A DNA stretch of 64,000 bases, from contig JAEHOE010000121.1 of the NCBI GenBank assembly GCA_016858145.1, forward strand, positions 1 through 64,000, read 5' to 3'. Position 1 is the first letter of the stretch. Every line of letters begins with the position of its first letter. This DNA is from Edaphochlamys debaryana (lineage: Eukaryota > Chlorophyta > Chlorophyceae > Chlamydomonadales). Made by a program: the position numbers and the translations under genes. The notes under the pieces were generated by a model, which made no database searches, was not told where the DNA came from, and saw only the letters and a program-made list of their open reading frames with translations. Shown in pieces: positions 10,901 through 21,619 of this stretch.

Positions 10901-12586
10901 GCTCCAGCCCCCATCGACGCCCGGCCCGAGCACGCCTACCTGCTCCTCCCCACCCTGGCTCCAACCAGGCCCCTGCTCCCTCCCGCCCGAGGCCCCATCC
11001 CCATCCTCGCTCCAAGCCCCAACGCCGCACCTCCGTGCATGATGATGGTGCTGTTCTGAACGAGCGCCGCCAGGGGCATCACCGAGAACAGCTTCTTGGA
11101 CGCAGCGTACACGAACTGGGGTGACCGCAAGGTGGGAAGGCAGGGAGCGGCTTAGGGGCGGGCACGGGGTGGGAGTAGGCGCAAGCTGAAGCTAGGCAAG
11201 GAGGATTAGGCAGACGATTGAGGTGGGTGGTACAGCCGATCAGGACTTCGCGCGAGTGAGTCGGGACGCAGCGGCCCAGTCGTGTCTGTGGCAAGGACGT
11301 CGGTGCGGCTTCGCTCAACCCGGAGCCCTGCACCCGCTTATCGCACTCCAAACACACCTTGCTCTGCTTGTCGTACTTGGCCCTCACTTCTTGTGAGTAG
11401 CCGTAGTATTTGGTGCAGGTGCTGCCTGGGGTCGGGGCCAGGGATGTGGGTACGAGATGCGGGTCACGGTCGTTAAAAGCCATCTCTCCCCGGTATGGCA
11501 TGACGGTCAGCTACCCCAACGACGGCCCATGCTGGGCCAGCGCGCTATCACTGAGCGGGCTCGGGCCCGGGCCTCGCTGCCGCTCGGCCCCTGTCGCATG
11601 CCGCATGCCCCCACCGCGACCACCCTTGCCCCTCATCAGCCTCCGCTCCCTCCCTAGATCCCTCCCTCCCCGGGCACCCACCCCCACCCCCTGCATCCCC
11701 ACCCCCCTCACTCTCGTGGTTGCCCCGCAGCAACACCACGTGCTTGGGCGCCGCCAGCTGGGCAGGGGACATGGGCGGGCGACACGGGCGGGGAATGGCA
11801 CCCGTTGAACGCACGCCGAATCAGTCCCTCCAACTAGCCTCCTGCGCGCTTCCCGCTTCCCAGTGCCCTCCTCAGTGCCCGCTCGCCCCGGCCAACGAAG
11901 AGTTCGATACCGGTACCATGCCCTAGCTCGATAGGAGAGCCCCGCGGTATCCATGCCTCGCCTCCTGCTTCCTTCCATTCCGGTCCCCCCACCTTGAGAG
12001 CCACCAGCAGCGCCAGCAGCTCCACGGCCCAGGAGCCGCGGTCCACGTAGTCGCCGTTGAACACGTACACGCGGGAGGGGCCGGGCGGGCCCAGCGCGTC
12101 CAGCCTGGGCGGGGGGAGGGTGGCGAGGAGGGTGGGGAGGAGGGTGGGGAGGAGGGTGGGGAGGAGGGTGGGGACCGCCGTTTGGAACTCTGCTGATGCG
12201 GCGCAAGGGAAGCCCGCGCTGCCAAACCCATTGCTCACATGGCTGAGACGTCTACGTAGTGCCCGTGTGTGTCCCCGAAGACGAGCACCTCGGGCTGCGG
12301 GGGGCGGCCGGGCCGAGGGCGGGGTGGTGCAGTCGAGCGTGGGCGGGAACGCGCAATTGGGGCGACTCATGTCGCTACTCCGCCTCACCTGCACATCTGT
12401 TTCTGGGAAGTTCAGCTCCACTAGCGTCGGCTCCGCGGCCAGGAGAGCCTCTGCGGCCTTGAGCATGGCGACCAGCTGGTCCGCCGAGAGAACTGCTTTC
12501 AATGCCGCTGCCCCAGATGGTATCGCTGCTAGCATCTCCTTCTGTAGCGCCAGAGCTCGCTCCATCGACGGGGCCTGGAACTGCAT
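7996..12586 (-). CDS. PPP-family serine/threonine protein phosphatase, PP7/PP5-like
   Basis: Metallophosphatase removing phosphate from Ser/Thr. Twelve exons: 12586-12389, 12294-12239, 12104-11993, 11757-11712, 11425-11358, 11115-11031, 10780-10628, 10011-9893, 9678-9555, 9382-9333, 9142-9011, 8637-7996, giving 594 residues in frame throughout. PPP motifs occur in order: GDTHGH (~73-78), GDYVDRG (~102-108), LLRGNHE (~131-137), IIMHGG, LWSDP, VIRSHE, and TVFSAPDYPQ. An insert rich in Lys/Arg (PEPKRGAKRRKS) lies between MHGG and LWSDP, as I recall for plant PP7, and may be a nuclear-localisation signal. There are no TPR repeats, unlike PP5. The last exon is a ~210-residue Ala/Gly/Glu-rich tail of unknown role. 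The start is the first ATG after an in-frame TGA. The transposon sits directly behind the stop. Confidence 0.9.
12115..12175. repeat. 12-bp minisatellite in a phosphatase intron
   Basis: About five copies of GAGGGTGGGGAG (first one diverged) in the second intron of the phosphatase gene. It is G-rich on the plus strand and C-rich on the transcribed-gene sense strand. Confidence 0.85.
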
Positions 12587-13568
12587 TTTGAAGGCGCTTC
12601 AGGATCGAACCGCAACACCAGCTCCCGGGAGCGAGGCCAGCTTCAATGCCACATCCAGGCTACGTAAAGCTTTGTGGGTGGATGGAATCTCAACGCGGCA
12701 ACGAGGCCGGTGCCAGGGTCTGCTCGCGACACGTAGGACCTGGCTGCTTGCGCGGTGTCGTTGAGCGGAGTTGCAGTCGGAGAGTGTAGCGAGAGAAAGT
12801 GCTGCATACGGATGGGAGCTGTGAGGTCAGTGGCGTCGATGCTGCCCGCTCGCGTGCCGGCACACCATCGCACGGCGAACGGCCGTAGTCTTGGGCTGCC
12901 GCTGCCGCTCGAGCCCCAGTAAATAATCTCTCGTGGAGTGCTGGAGTCTGACGGCACCGGTCGAGGGGAGTGGGGGGAGGCGACGAGGGGAGGGGGGGGC
13001 ACCAGTTCGCCGGGATGCGGTGTGCCAGGACATGCCTGAGGCGTGCACCAACCCAGAGAAGACGGCAGACCAGATGAGAGCAGACGTCCACCAAGTACTC
13101 ACCAAGCCCGCTAGGAGGCTCGGGGTGCTTGTGCAAGCCCCGTCTTCGGACTTCTTGCCGTATCGAGGTGAGCGGCTTCTTAAGGTGCGCCTGACGCGCA
13201 CAGTTCGCAGTCGTAATACTTAGCTGTGATGCTTCTACCTTTAGAGTCGCTCGTCCCCATACTTGAGGCATAGCGACGCCCTCGCAAGTTGGCATGCGCA
13301 GCTGTCGGCGGCAGCTGAGGCGTGCGGATCGGTTGCTCACGTGAAGCGACACTGGTCAGCAAGGTGATCACGAGCACAGCTAGAGTGCTGGCAGGCGACG
13401 TTGGGAAGGCTGCTCTCATCTTCTCGCATTCAGCATGTCCGCGATACCCACATCGCTTTCTCGACAGCCAGGGCTCGCAATCGCCCCGCGATAGCCTACG
13501 ATTGCAGAAGCATCTGCTTGGCTGGCAGATCTCTGATGTGTTGCTGCCCCCTCTTCTGCAGGTGCAAC
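12587..13568. promoter_or_regulatory. Divergent upstream region, phosphatase / unknown gene A
   Basis: About 980 bp between two divergent start codons, so it should hold both promoters and 5' leaders. On the minus strand a good donor (GGCTTG|GTGAGT, about 13100) follows an open stretch and could mark a 5' leader exon of the phosphatase. On the plus strand a pyrimidine-rich CTTCTGCAG acceptor ends at about 13560, just before gene A's ATG. At 13434 a short frame begins MSAIP, the same five residues as gene B's start. No TATA box stands out. Confidence 0.45.
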
Positions 13569-16404
13569 ATGTCCGCAGCTGAAGCCGGCCTCTCGCCAAG
13601 CGCGCTGCAAAACATTGAAGCGTGGTTGCGGAGTGCGATGCCTCATGAACCAGACGAAGGCTGTGGAGATGAAGAGGTGGGCCGGGCGCTTGGTCGGGCT
13701 CCGACGGGCTGCGAGGTGGCCGGTCGTGGGGTGGGAGGGGGTGACTCAGGTGAGTCGGGGATGCCATGCCGTATGGCTCACCCCCTGGCCGTGCCCCGCC
13801 GCCTTCGCCAGCCGGGTCCAGCTGTCAGGCAGAGGTACACTCCCAGGCCATTGGAGCTTCTCAACAGTACCTTGTCACCTCCTGGCCGTGCCCCGCCGCC
13901 TTCGCCAGCCGGGTCCAGCTGTCAGGCAGAGGTACACTGCCAGGCCATTGGAGCTTCTCAACAGTACCTTGTCACCTGTTGCAAAACGAGCATGGAACGA
14001 CACGCCCAACACGGTTCTCCCCTGTTCTCCGCTTGCGCCTGTACGCAATACAGGCGATGCAGCTGACGCCTGACGCCGCGCCGGGCACCAACCGACGAGG
14101 CCACGGCGCCGCTGCCAACCTCCAACAGCGTGCCCGCGAGCCGTCTCGGACGCCAAAGCCGTCAGCGGACCCTGCACGGCTGCGGCGCTGCAACACACCG
14201 GGCCCCGCGGCTTCACAGCGTTGGGCCGAGGCGCCAAGCATGTGGGTCGCGGGGTTTGGGGCTCGGGGGGCTGGGACAGCATGCTTCTGACATGCCGCAT
14301 GCCCCACCGCATGCCTGACGCTTGGCATGTGCCTGAGCGCGAGTGATCTGGCGACTCTGGTCCTAGCCTGATTACTGTGCACCTGGCGCTTGGCCCCGCA
14401 GGAAGACTCCGCGGCCTGCAGGGGCCGACCTGTCCCCCGAGCTGGCACGGCTACACACAATGCTTTCCGTCCTCGAGGCCGACTTCAGCACATTCAGCCG
14501 GGTGGTGCCCCTCCGCAAGGCCCCCGCCAAGCGGGGCGCTGCCCGTGTGGCGACGCCAGATGCGGCGGCACCGACTGCTCCCACTGCCACAGCAACGGCG
14601 ACGGGGCCAGCCGTGCCGGAGCACAGCTGCTCGGCCAACGTTCCCGCATCTGTACGGGAGCCAACGGCCGCTGCAGCGCGCCGCCGCATCCCGTCCGCCT
14701 GGCCCGCCCGGCCGCCCAGCCCTGCTGCCGCCTCACCGCTGGCCCCGCCGGAGCCCCTGGGCGCCAAGCCGCCGCTGCTGCCCAACCCCGGCCGGCTCGA
14801 CTCCTTCAAGGAGAACAACCCGCACACGAGCCAACGCAGCCACGTGCCGCTAGCGCCCGTACCGCGCCTGCGGCTGATCCCGGCGGCTGTCTACACGACT
14901 CCACTCGCCCCCGCCTTTCCGCCCTCGCCCAAAGACGCGCCGCCGCCCTCGCCCTCACCCGAGCCGTGGGCGGCCCTCACGCCGCAGCCCCGGCCCACGC
15001 CTGGGCGCCGCGCCCACCCGGGCCAGATGTCCATGCAGCTGTACGGCAGCGCAGCCTTAATGAGCAACTACGAGCGCGCCCGCACGCCCGGCAAGGCACT
15101 GCGTGACGGCGTACTGGACTGCCTGGACGAGCACTTCCCGGCGGCGGCGGCGTCGCCGGAGCCGCCGCCGCCGGCGCCGTCGGCGGCCTTCGTCATGCCG
15201 CGAGTGGAGAGGATCGTGCTGCAGGTAAGCGAAAGATGCGGGTTGCTGTGAGGCTCACTAGCAAGCTTCCACCTTACTCCATCCATGTTCTCTTGCGCGC
15301 CCCAACCCCTGCCCGCTGCCCCCACCACGCCCACTACCACCGGCACTGACCCCGCCTTGCTCCTACCGCTCCGTTACCGCCCCCACCTCCACCCCTCAGG
15401 TGTACGGCAAGTACGAAGTTCCCACGGACGTGCGCCTGAACCTGCACAAGTTCGAGGCCCGATGCGACCAGTTCTCGGAGGCGATGCTTCAGGTCTTCCA
15501 GGCCAAGGACGAGCAGTCCGCCGCGGCGCACGCGGGCGCTGCGGCGACGCCCGGCTCCGCCTCGGCGCGGCCTGCGCGGCAGGCTCCCGCGGCCGCCCAC
15601 GATCCCGACCAGTACGCCCAGTACGCCCAAGCGCTGTACCGCGAGTGTGTGGTACTGCAGCACCAGGCGCTGGAGCTCATCACGGCCGCGGCTAGGCCGC
15701 CGGCGGTGGCAAAGCCTGCGTCGGGATCGGCGTCGGGATCGGAGCAGGTTCAGGAGCCGGCCGGCGTGGCATCCGGGCGGCAGCCTCACGAGCAGCCCAC
15801 ACCGCAGCCGCAGGCGCGGGCCGGGCGGTACGAGCCGCGGCCACAGAGCGCGCCGCGGCCGGCGGCAGCCGCGGCCGGCCGCGGCCTGGCTGCACCGGGC
15901 TCGGAGCGCGATCGGGACCCGACGCCGGAGCCTGTGGCCTTCAGCTTCACGGCTGCGGCGGCGGCGCAGCCTGTGCCCGTGCGGGCGTCACTGGCGGCCG
16001 CGGCGATGCCCAGCCCCGGCCGGGGGCTGGTGTCCAGGATTCCGCAGCCTGGCCAGCCCCGGGCGATTGACCCCGACCTCCAGCCGCTGTCGCGGCTCGC
16101 GGCCGCCACCCCTCCGCCCGGGCCGCGGCCACCTGGACCCCGGCGTCCCGGCACTGCGGCTCCGAGCCCCAGCCCCTCGCCAGCTTCCTTCTCTTCCTTC
16201 CGGAGGCCTGGGGCGACGGCAGCTCCCGCTGCGCCAGCTGGTGACGCCGCCGGCCTCCGCGCCTCCGTTGCGGTGTCTGTGGGGTGCAAGCTGCAGCAGG
16301 CGCATCAGGAGCAGCCGACACCTCGGCCCCTACCCCGGCCGCGGACGGTGGATGTGCTCCTGAACGCGCGCGACGCGCGTGCGGAGCGGCGCGGGCGGCC
16401 CTGA
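13569..16404 (+). CDS. Unknown gene A: Pro/Ala-rich 655-residue protein
   Basis: Not recognised. Exons 13569-13676, 13835-13866 (or its twin 13932-13963), 14402-15224 and 15400-16404 join in frame to 655 residues. The N-terminus (MSAAEAGLSPSALQNIEAWL) looks helical. Two compact conserved-looking stretches stand out: ELARLHTMLSVLEADFSTFS early in exon 3 and YGKYEVPTDVRLNLHKFEA at the start of exon 4, the latter followed by a helical segment rich in Gln/Glu. Between and after them the protein is disordered, Pro/Ala/Arg-rich. Exon 2 lies in a 97-bp tandem duplication; only one copy can be used without losing frame. The frame stays open upstream of the chosen ATG to about 13401, so the start is not certain. 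The short N-terminal motif resembles that of the next gene. Confidence 0.62.
13778..13977. repeat. 97-bp tandem duplication carrying a mini-exon
   Basis: Two adjacent 97-bp units (13778-13874, 13875-13971) plus the first bases of a third. They differ at very few positions, for example TCACCCCC versus TCACCTCC and ACTCCCAGG versus ACTGCCAGG. Each holds a candidate 32-nt exon, AG|GTACAC...CAACA|GTACCT, of unknown gene A. Confidence 0.92.
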
Positions 16405-17356
16405 GCGAACGCCCTGCAGGCTGCAGCTTGCAGGGCCGCGTGGCGCCCGCATTTGCTGGGTTGGAGTATAGAGAATGTTCCAAAACCAGCTTTGTGTCTT
16501 CAAGTGAAGAGGACAGGAGGGGACAGGAGGGGCTGTAGCTGCAGACTGTGAGCAGGAGGCTGCGGGGCAGGTTTCGGGGCATGGCAGGAGCAGGGTGCAA
16601 CTGGGCATACGGTGCCCTACCCTGATGCAGGGGAGACACGAGACGGCGCTCGTATGTGCACACTACGGGTGTGGTTCGGCTGGTCAGGGTGGACGATGGG
16701 CTTGATGAGGGGTTACGGCGGCAGAGGCCACCAGCCCCAAAGGCCATACTTGTCCAAATGTCGGCGGGCGTGTGTGTGCGGTGTGTGGGCTCGCTTTCGC
16801 CCACAGCTGAGGCAGGCTGAGGGCTAAGAGGGCACACTAGCAAGAGACAAACTAAGTTTACTAGCTGCAGGGATAGGACGTGGGGGGGGGTCCTCATGAG
16901 TACCGCTGGGGATAAGCTGTGTAAGAGAAAGCGGTTGTGCAAGCCCCGCTCCGAGAGGCTCTGAGTGCGGTACATCGATGGCAGCACCACCGGCCCCGCG
17001 ACCCATCACGCGCATACACGTATTCCTCAACACAGAAACGCCTTCACATACAGAGATGTCCGTTCCGTCAGCCACAGTTGACGCAAAGAGGCAGGCTGTC
17101 GCGGTCTGACGCTCGATTGGGTCGCGGTCCGACGCTCCGACGGACGTCAGCGTGGCGGCCTTTATAGACAGGAGTCATCATCGGTCATAGGTGAGCTGTG
17201 AGCGGTCCCTGTAGCTGCCACGGCGAGTGGCATCCCCTCGCATGTCGACGCACACGACGCCGTCGTGGCACGCGTAGCTTACCGCCTGCCGACTATGCAG
17301 CAGGCGACCGACTAGCGGCCAGTTGAGCTCCGTGTGTTGCTGCCCCCACAGGTGCA
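16405..17356. other. 3' UTR of gene A and spacer before gene B
   Basis: No coding signal. It contains the likely polyadenylation signal of gene A and, at the right end, a TGTGTTGCTGCCCCC...CAGGTGCAA block just before gene B's ATG that closely resembles the sequence just before gene A's ATG. The shared block looks like a 5'-UTR intron acceptor. Confidence 0.5.
16920..16924 (+). promoter_or_regulatory. TGTAA polyadenylation signal, gene A
   Basis: First TGTAA after the gene A stop codon, about 516 nt downstream. TGTAA is the standard chlorophyte poly(A) signal. Confidence 0.5.
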
Positions 17357-19510
17357 ATGTCGGCCATTCCAGAAGGCTGTGTTCCCCCGAACCGCTTGCT
17401 GGTGGACGCCATGCCTCTCCACAACTTCCGCGAGCGCATCCAAGGATGGCTTGAGCAGGCTGAGCCAGGCGATGGTCGCAGCTCACAGGTGCGTGCCTGT
17501 GGGTACCTCGCTGCCCCCCCACGCTGCCCCCCCGGCCCCGGGAGCTCCGCCTGTCTCAGCCCCAAGCCCCTCGCTGGCCCCTTTGCTGAAGCTTCAGCCC
17601 TCCCTGAACCCAGAAGATTCTCTAAACGCAGGCGATCGGACCAGAGCCACCCACTGCCAACGCGGCTGCGTTCTTCGCTGAGGCTGAGGAGAGCCCCCTG
17701 TCCCCAAGGCGGCCTCCCGCCCAGGGAGCTGGGGGGCCTGTGGCATGGACAGACGAGGCGCGCGGCGGGCAGGTGGCCGCCGGTCAGGATCAGCGCCCGG
17801 CTTGGGCACGGGTAGGTGCTGCTGGCACCACCCAGAACTGGGGATGATATCGAGGGATGATATGTTATGAAGAATGCCCCGCCTTAAGCTTGTATTGCCC
17901 GCCTGTGATCCCCTCGCCGTGCATGTAGGGACAGTACACTATCAACAGGCCCTCGACCGCCGTCCCCATACGGACGCGCGACCCCACGCTCGGTGCCCCG
18001 CGGATCAACCACCTGCTGCTGGAGAGTACCCTGGGTACGGCTGCCGGCGGGGCGTGGGACTACCGGGCCGACTGGCGCGTCGCCGACGCGCTGCGGGCCA
18101 GGAGGGCCGGAGCGGCCGTGGAGGCGCAGCTGCCGGTTAAGGACCAGGACCAGGTGGGTGTTTATGTGGGTCTAGATGCGTGCCCGGCCTGATGGATTGC
18201 GCTGCAGTCATGCCACCGACAAGGTGACCTGCCGTGCCCCTGTGTCTTCCCCCTCTCCACAGGCCGTCAAGCCGTTCGGCGCGCTAGCAGCAGCAAGCCC
18301 TCAGCCGCCGGCGGTCTACGGCATCCGAGGCCCGTACACTGCCTCTCCAGCCACCGCAAACCGCATCGGACCCCTTCCCGAGCGCCCCCTGCTGCTGTGC
18401 CAGGTCGAAATGCCGCCAGGCATTCCACTGAGCTCCGTCCTCGGTGACGGAGCCATCGGGCGCCGGCCGGGCTGGGCGTCCGGGGAGGGGGACCTGGACA
18501 CGGCCCTGCGGTGCGAGCGGGCGGCACAGCGGCTGATCGCAGGGCCCTGGGGGGGCGCTGCGCCCATGCAGCCGCCGGACCCCGCCGACGTGCCCATGCC
18601 CGGGCGCCTGTGCAAGGTGCGGCTTCACCGGCTTGCGCAGGGGCAGCGTGTGAGATGCTGGGATGGGGAGGGAAAAAAATGGCGTCCAAGGGGATCAGCT
18701 GGCCCTTGCCTGGCCGGCCAGAATACTTAACTGCTACCCATGCAACGTGTCCAGGGCCGGGCCATGGTCAAGCCAGCGCCATCCTGGCGGGCCTCCCCGC
18801 TGCCACCTGTGCTGCCACCTGCCAAGGCTGGCATCGTTCCCAGAGTAGGTGTGGGATGGGTTTGGACTTCGCAGCTTCGGGTTGGCCTCGTGCGTGCAAT
18901 CCGTGCATGCAGCTAGTGGTGCACGGCGCAATCAAGCATCGAGTGCATGCGGTAGCACCCAGCTGGTCCCTAGCCCCCCCTTATCCTCAGATTCCTCGCG
19001 CCCGCCGCCCCCCCTCATCCCCCCCAGGCTCAGTTCCTCGGGCAGGACGCCGCGGCGCTCAAGGCCGCGGCGGCGGAGGAGGAGGAGCGGCGCCGGGGCG
19101 CCATGCTGTTTGAGCGGATCATGGAGCGGCCACAGCCAACGGCTGCCGACTGTGCCGCCAAGGACCGTGCCCGTGCCTCCATGCCCTGGGTCCTGGACCG
19201 CCTGGGCGTAGGCAGACACGACTCGCTGCGGGCTTCCGAGCTGTCGGAAGACAGCGAGGATGAGGACGAGCCCCGAGTAGGGGTCGCAGGGGGAGCAGCA
19301 GGAGGGGCAGTGCCGGCGGGCGAGCGAGCAGGAGGTCTGGGCGCAGGGCGTGCGGCCCCTGGTGTGGAGCGGCTGGGCTGGTTGTGGCCTCGACTCATCC
19401 AGCCGCCGCAGAAGCTGCCCACGCCCAGGCGCATGGCCGCCCTGGTGCTGGCGTGGGAGCGCAGGCACCAGAGCCGCATGCCCGGCGTCAACCTCACCTG
19501 GGGCCAGTAG
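17357..19510 (+). CDS. Unknown gene B: 496-residue protein
   Basis: Not recognised. Exons 17357-17488, 17632-17811, 17935-18153, 18263-18649, 18755-18844 and 19028-19510 all join at codon boundaries. No membrane segment or known motif is visible. The N-terminus (MSAIPEGCVPPNRLLVDAMPLHNFRERIQGWLEQAEPGDG in outline: a short helical block LHNFRERIQGWLEQ) recalls gene A's LQNIEAWLRSAMP. The middle is Pro/Ala-rich. The last exon has a charged helix (EEEERRRGAMLFERIMER), an acidic patch (SEDSEDEDE) and a C-terminus rich in Arg and Trp (RLGWLWPRL...TWGQ). All-phase-0 introns and a shared leader with gene A suggest the two are old tandem relatives, but overall identity is low. It is the last gene before the repeat island; its 3' UTR runs into the first copy of the 0.7-kb repeat. 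Confidence 0.65.
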
Positions 19511-19548
19511 TAGTCCACAGCACTAGACCGGGGAGGTGTCACTGAAGG

Positions 19549-20280
19549 GTGGAGGGGCAAGGAAGATTGGAGGGGGCTCATCTTGGTCTGGGGACTGGGG
19601 AGCGCAGGCAAGGCGAAGAGGTACCAAAGAGGCCACAGCAAATCCTGCTGGAGCTGGAAGGCGGCTGTAGGGGCAGGAAGCTGGGCTTCGGCAGTCTGCT
19701 GTTGTGGTGTGAGCGCGCACGTGTGGCTCTGTGTGACTCTAGGCAGCTGGGTGGTGGCCGCTGGCCGGGTAGGGCAGCCAGAGCGAAGCTGTATGGAGAT
19801 CTGGACTTGTGGTGCCGTGGGGCGTAGCGTTTGGTATCTAAGGCACAAGCTGCATGTCTAGCTGTAATCGGGTGTTATGCACAACAGCTTGTGTGCGAGG
19901 AACGAGAGTCGTGGAGTACGCCCAGGGAACGCTGTGCGGCTGTGCCAACCGCGTGCACTGGTGTGCCGTGCGGAGGTAGGACTAATATCTATTTGTCAAA
20001 GCGTTGCGCTTTACACGCCGCAACGGGCACATGCACGTCGTCTACCAACCCATGCCCGATCCGACCAGCCTCCCTCCGTAAACATGCCCAGAGCTACAAG
20101 CCAACCGCATGTCCGCACCGCCTCCTTGTCAATGCGTGCACGCAGCTTGTCAGTCTTTCGCCGTTCCTGGCCGGGCCAGGCAGCATTCCCCGCCGCACCA
20201 TAGCAGGGTGCGCGCAGCCACCCCCTTCACGGACACCCGCGCCCTCCAGCTACTCGCCGCGCAGCAGCACAGGCAGCACC
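19549..20280 (+). repeat. 0.7-kb dispersed repeat, copy 1
   Basis: Matches 25301-25991 in the same orientation over its whole length with scattered substitutions and small indels. Anchors include GTGGCTCTGTGTGACTCTA, GGCAGCCAGAGCGAAGCTG, AGTACGCCCAGGGAACGCTG, CACTGGTGTGCCGTGCGGAG and GCAGCCACCCCCTTCACGGA. It has no open frame of note. Divergence is moderate, so the duplication is not recent. Confidence 0.9.
19863..19867 (+). promoter_or_regulatory. TGTAA polyadenylation signal, gene B
   Basis: TGTAA 353 nt after the gene B stop. It lies within repeat copy 1, so the repeat supplies this signal. The other copy has CTGCCA at the matching place. Confidence 0.5.
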
Positions 20281-20360
20281 ACCCTAAACAGAAATAAAGG
20301 CAAGGGACATGAAAGGGCAGAAAGGGAAAGGACAAAGAAGGACAAGGAAAGAATGACAAG

Positions 20361-20478
20361 GGTGGCTGCCCGAAGGCAGGAAAAAGGCTGAGCCCCGTGG
20401 TTCCCCCCAGGGGGCCCAATGTTCGAGTCCTCAACCCTCTCAACCACCAGCCCGCAAGCAGGCTCGCACCCGGCCATT
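20361..20478 (+). repeat. Dispersed repeat, copy 2 (inverted relative to 4078-4201)
   Basis: See the copy at 4078-4201. This copy has an extra central stretch (about 20384-20410) and is preceded by an A/G-rich run (20285-20360: AAAGG, GAAAG, GACAAGG motifs) that could be a degenerate tail. Confidence 0.8.
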
Positions 20479-20514
20479 TATGTTAGAGCGGGGTCGATCA
20501 TGCCGTACACACGC

Positions 20515-20620
20515 TCAGAGCTACATGCCAAACGCATGTCCGCATCGCCTCCTCTCCGCTTTGTGCTGTGGATACCCGCATTCAGCGCAGCAGCACAGGC
20601 AGCACCCCAGAGACCTGCCC
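20515..20620 (+). repeat. Partial third copy of the 0.7-kb repeat's distal end
   Basis: AGAGCTACATGCCAAACGCATGTCCGC and GCAGCAGCACAGGCAGCACC match the right-hand part of copy 1 (20092-20280) with an internal deletion. Like copy 1 it is followed by an A/G-rich run (20670-20707). Confidence 0.7.
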
Positions 20621-21001
20621 AAACCCTAGACTCCCCGAACCCTAAACGCCCAAGGAGGACAGTGGCGAAAGAATGAAAAGGAAGAAGGAACCAAGGAAAG
20701 GAAATCGGCGCCCACACGCTAGCTGAACGCTGCCATCATCACCCAACCGTTGGGGGGATTCCAACTAGCCAACTCCAATCCAAAACGGACAGATGTCAGC
20801 CGGTTGGGTGTAGAGCCCGCCTCCCACTACCGCCCACGCGCTTTGCTCATGTCGAATCCTGCCCTCAAGACTCAGTCAGTACGCCAACTTCCCTGCCTTG
20901 CAGCAAATCATCCAGAGATACGAGATTTGCTTTACTCGGGGTTAAGCCCGCAGGTATAATGCATGGTCCAACCAAGCGCCCACCAGGGCCTGGCTGCCGC
21001 A

Positions 21002-21420
21002 TCAGCCTTGGCCCACCCGGTCGCTGGGGTCCATTTCCTGCACCTGTGCAGCCCTAACCAGGCTGCTAGCTGAGCCCAAGGCCCTTCCTCCCCTCCGCCC
21101 CTCCGCCCCCACTAGGCCGAGCTGCACAGCCTCTACTGCGCGCAGCTCAGACCACCCATCTCCCCGGTGCCCGCGCGCCGCCTCCGGATAGGAACTGCGC
21201 GCCTGCGCCTGCGCCTCGGCCAGCGGGGCCTCCACACCCTCGCGGATCTCAGCAACGGCCACCTGGGCGAGGCGGCTGCAGTCCTCCGCGGCGTGCTCCG
21301 CCTCGTGCCTGGCGGCTGCGGCGGTCCGCAGCAACTGCCCCTGCAGGGCCGCGGACTCGCCCTGCTCCAGCTCTCTCTTGCCTCCAAGAGCCGCGGTGGC
21401 CTTGCTCCATCCGTGCGGCC
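21002..21420 (-). pseudogene. Coding-like fragment with a coiled-coil character, unassigned
   Basis: On the minus strand a frame reads an Ala/Glu/Arg-rich helical sequence (KRELEQGESAALQGQLLRT...RHEAEHAAEDCSRLAQVAVAEIREG) with good third-position GC. A possible last exon, GCACAG|GTGCAGGAAATG to TGA at 21002-21004, would end it VQEMDPSDRVGQG. No start or upstream exon could be linked with confidence. It may be a separate decayed gene, or the true 3' end of the nuclease-kinase gene if that gene has an intron removing the stop at 21620. Confidence 0.3.
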
Positions 21421-21619
21421 GCGGCCCGCCCGGTGCGGGGAGGCTGCGGCCGTGGGCATGCCGCGGCCCAGCGCGTGGTGCCCGAGGCCCCGGGGGCAGC
21501 TCGTCCCCCTGCCACCAGTCCCTTTGGGCGTCACCACTCCGCCGCTCTCAGATCGATTCCTCACGGCCGTCCTTGCTCAGTCCGACCACCGTGGCCGTGA
21601 TGGATCTTGCCTTGAAGGA

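Noticed and set aside
17357..19510. Identifying genes A and B as ciliary or centriolar proteins
   Set aside because: Composition alone suggested it; no diagnostic motif was found, so no function was assigned.
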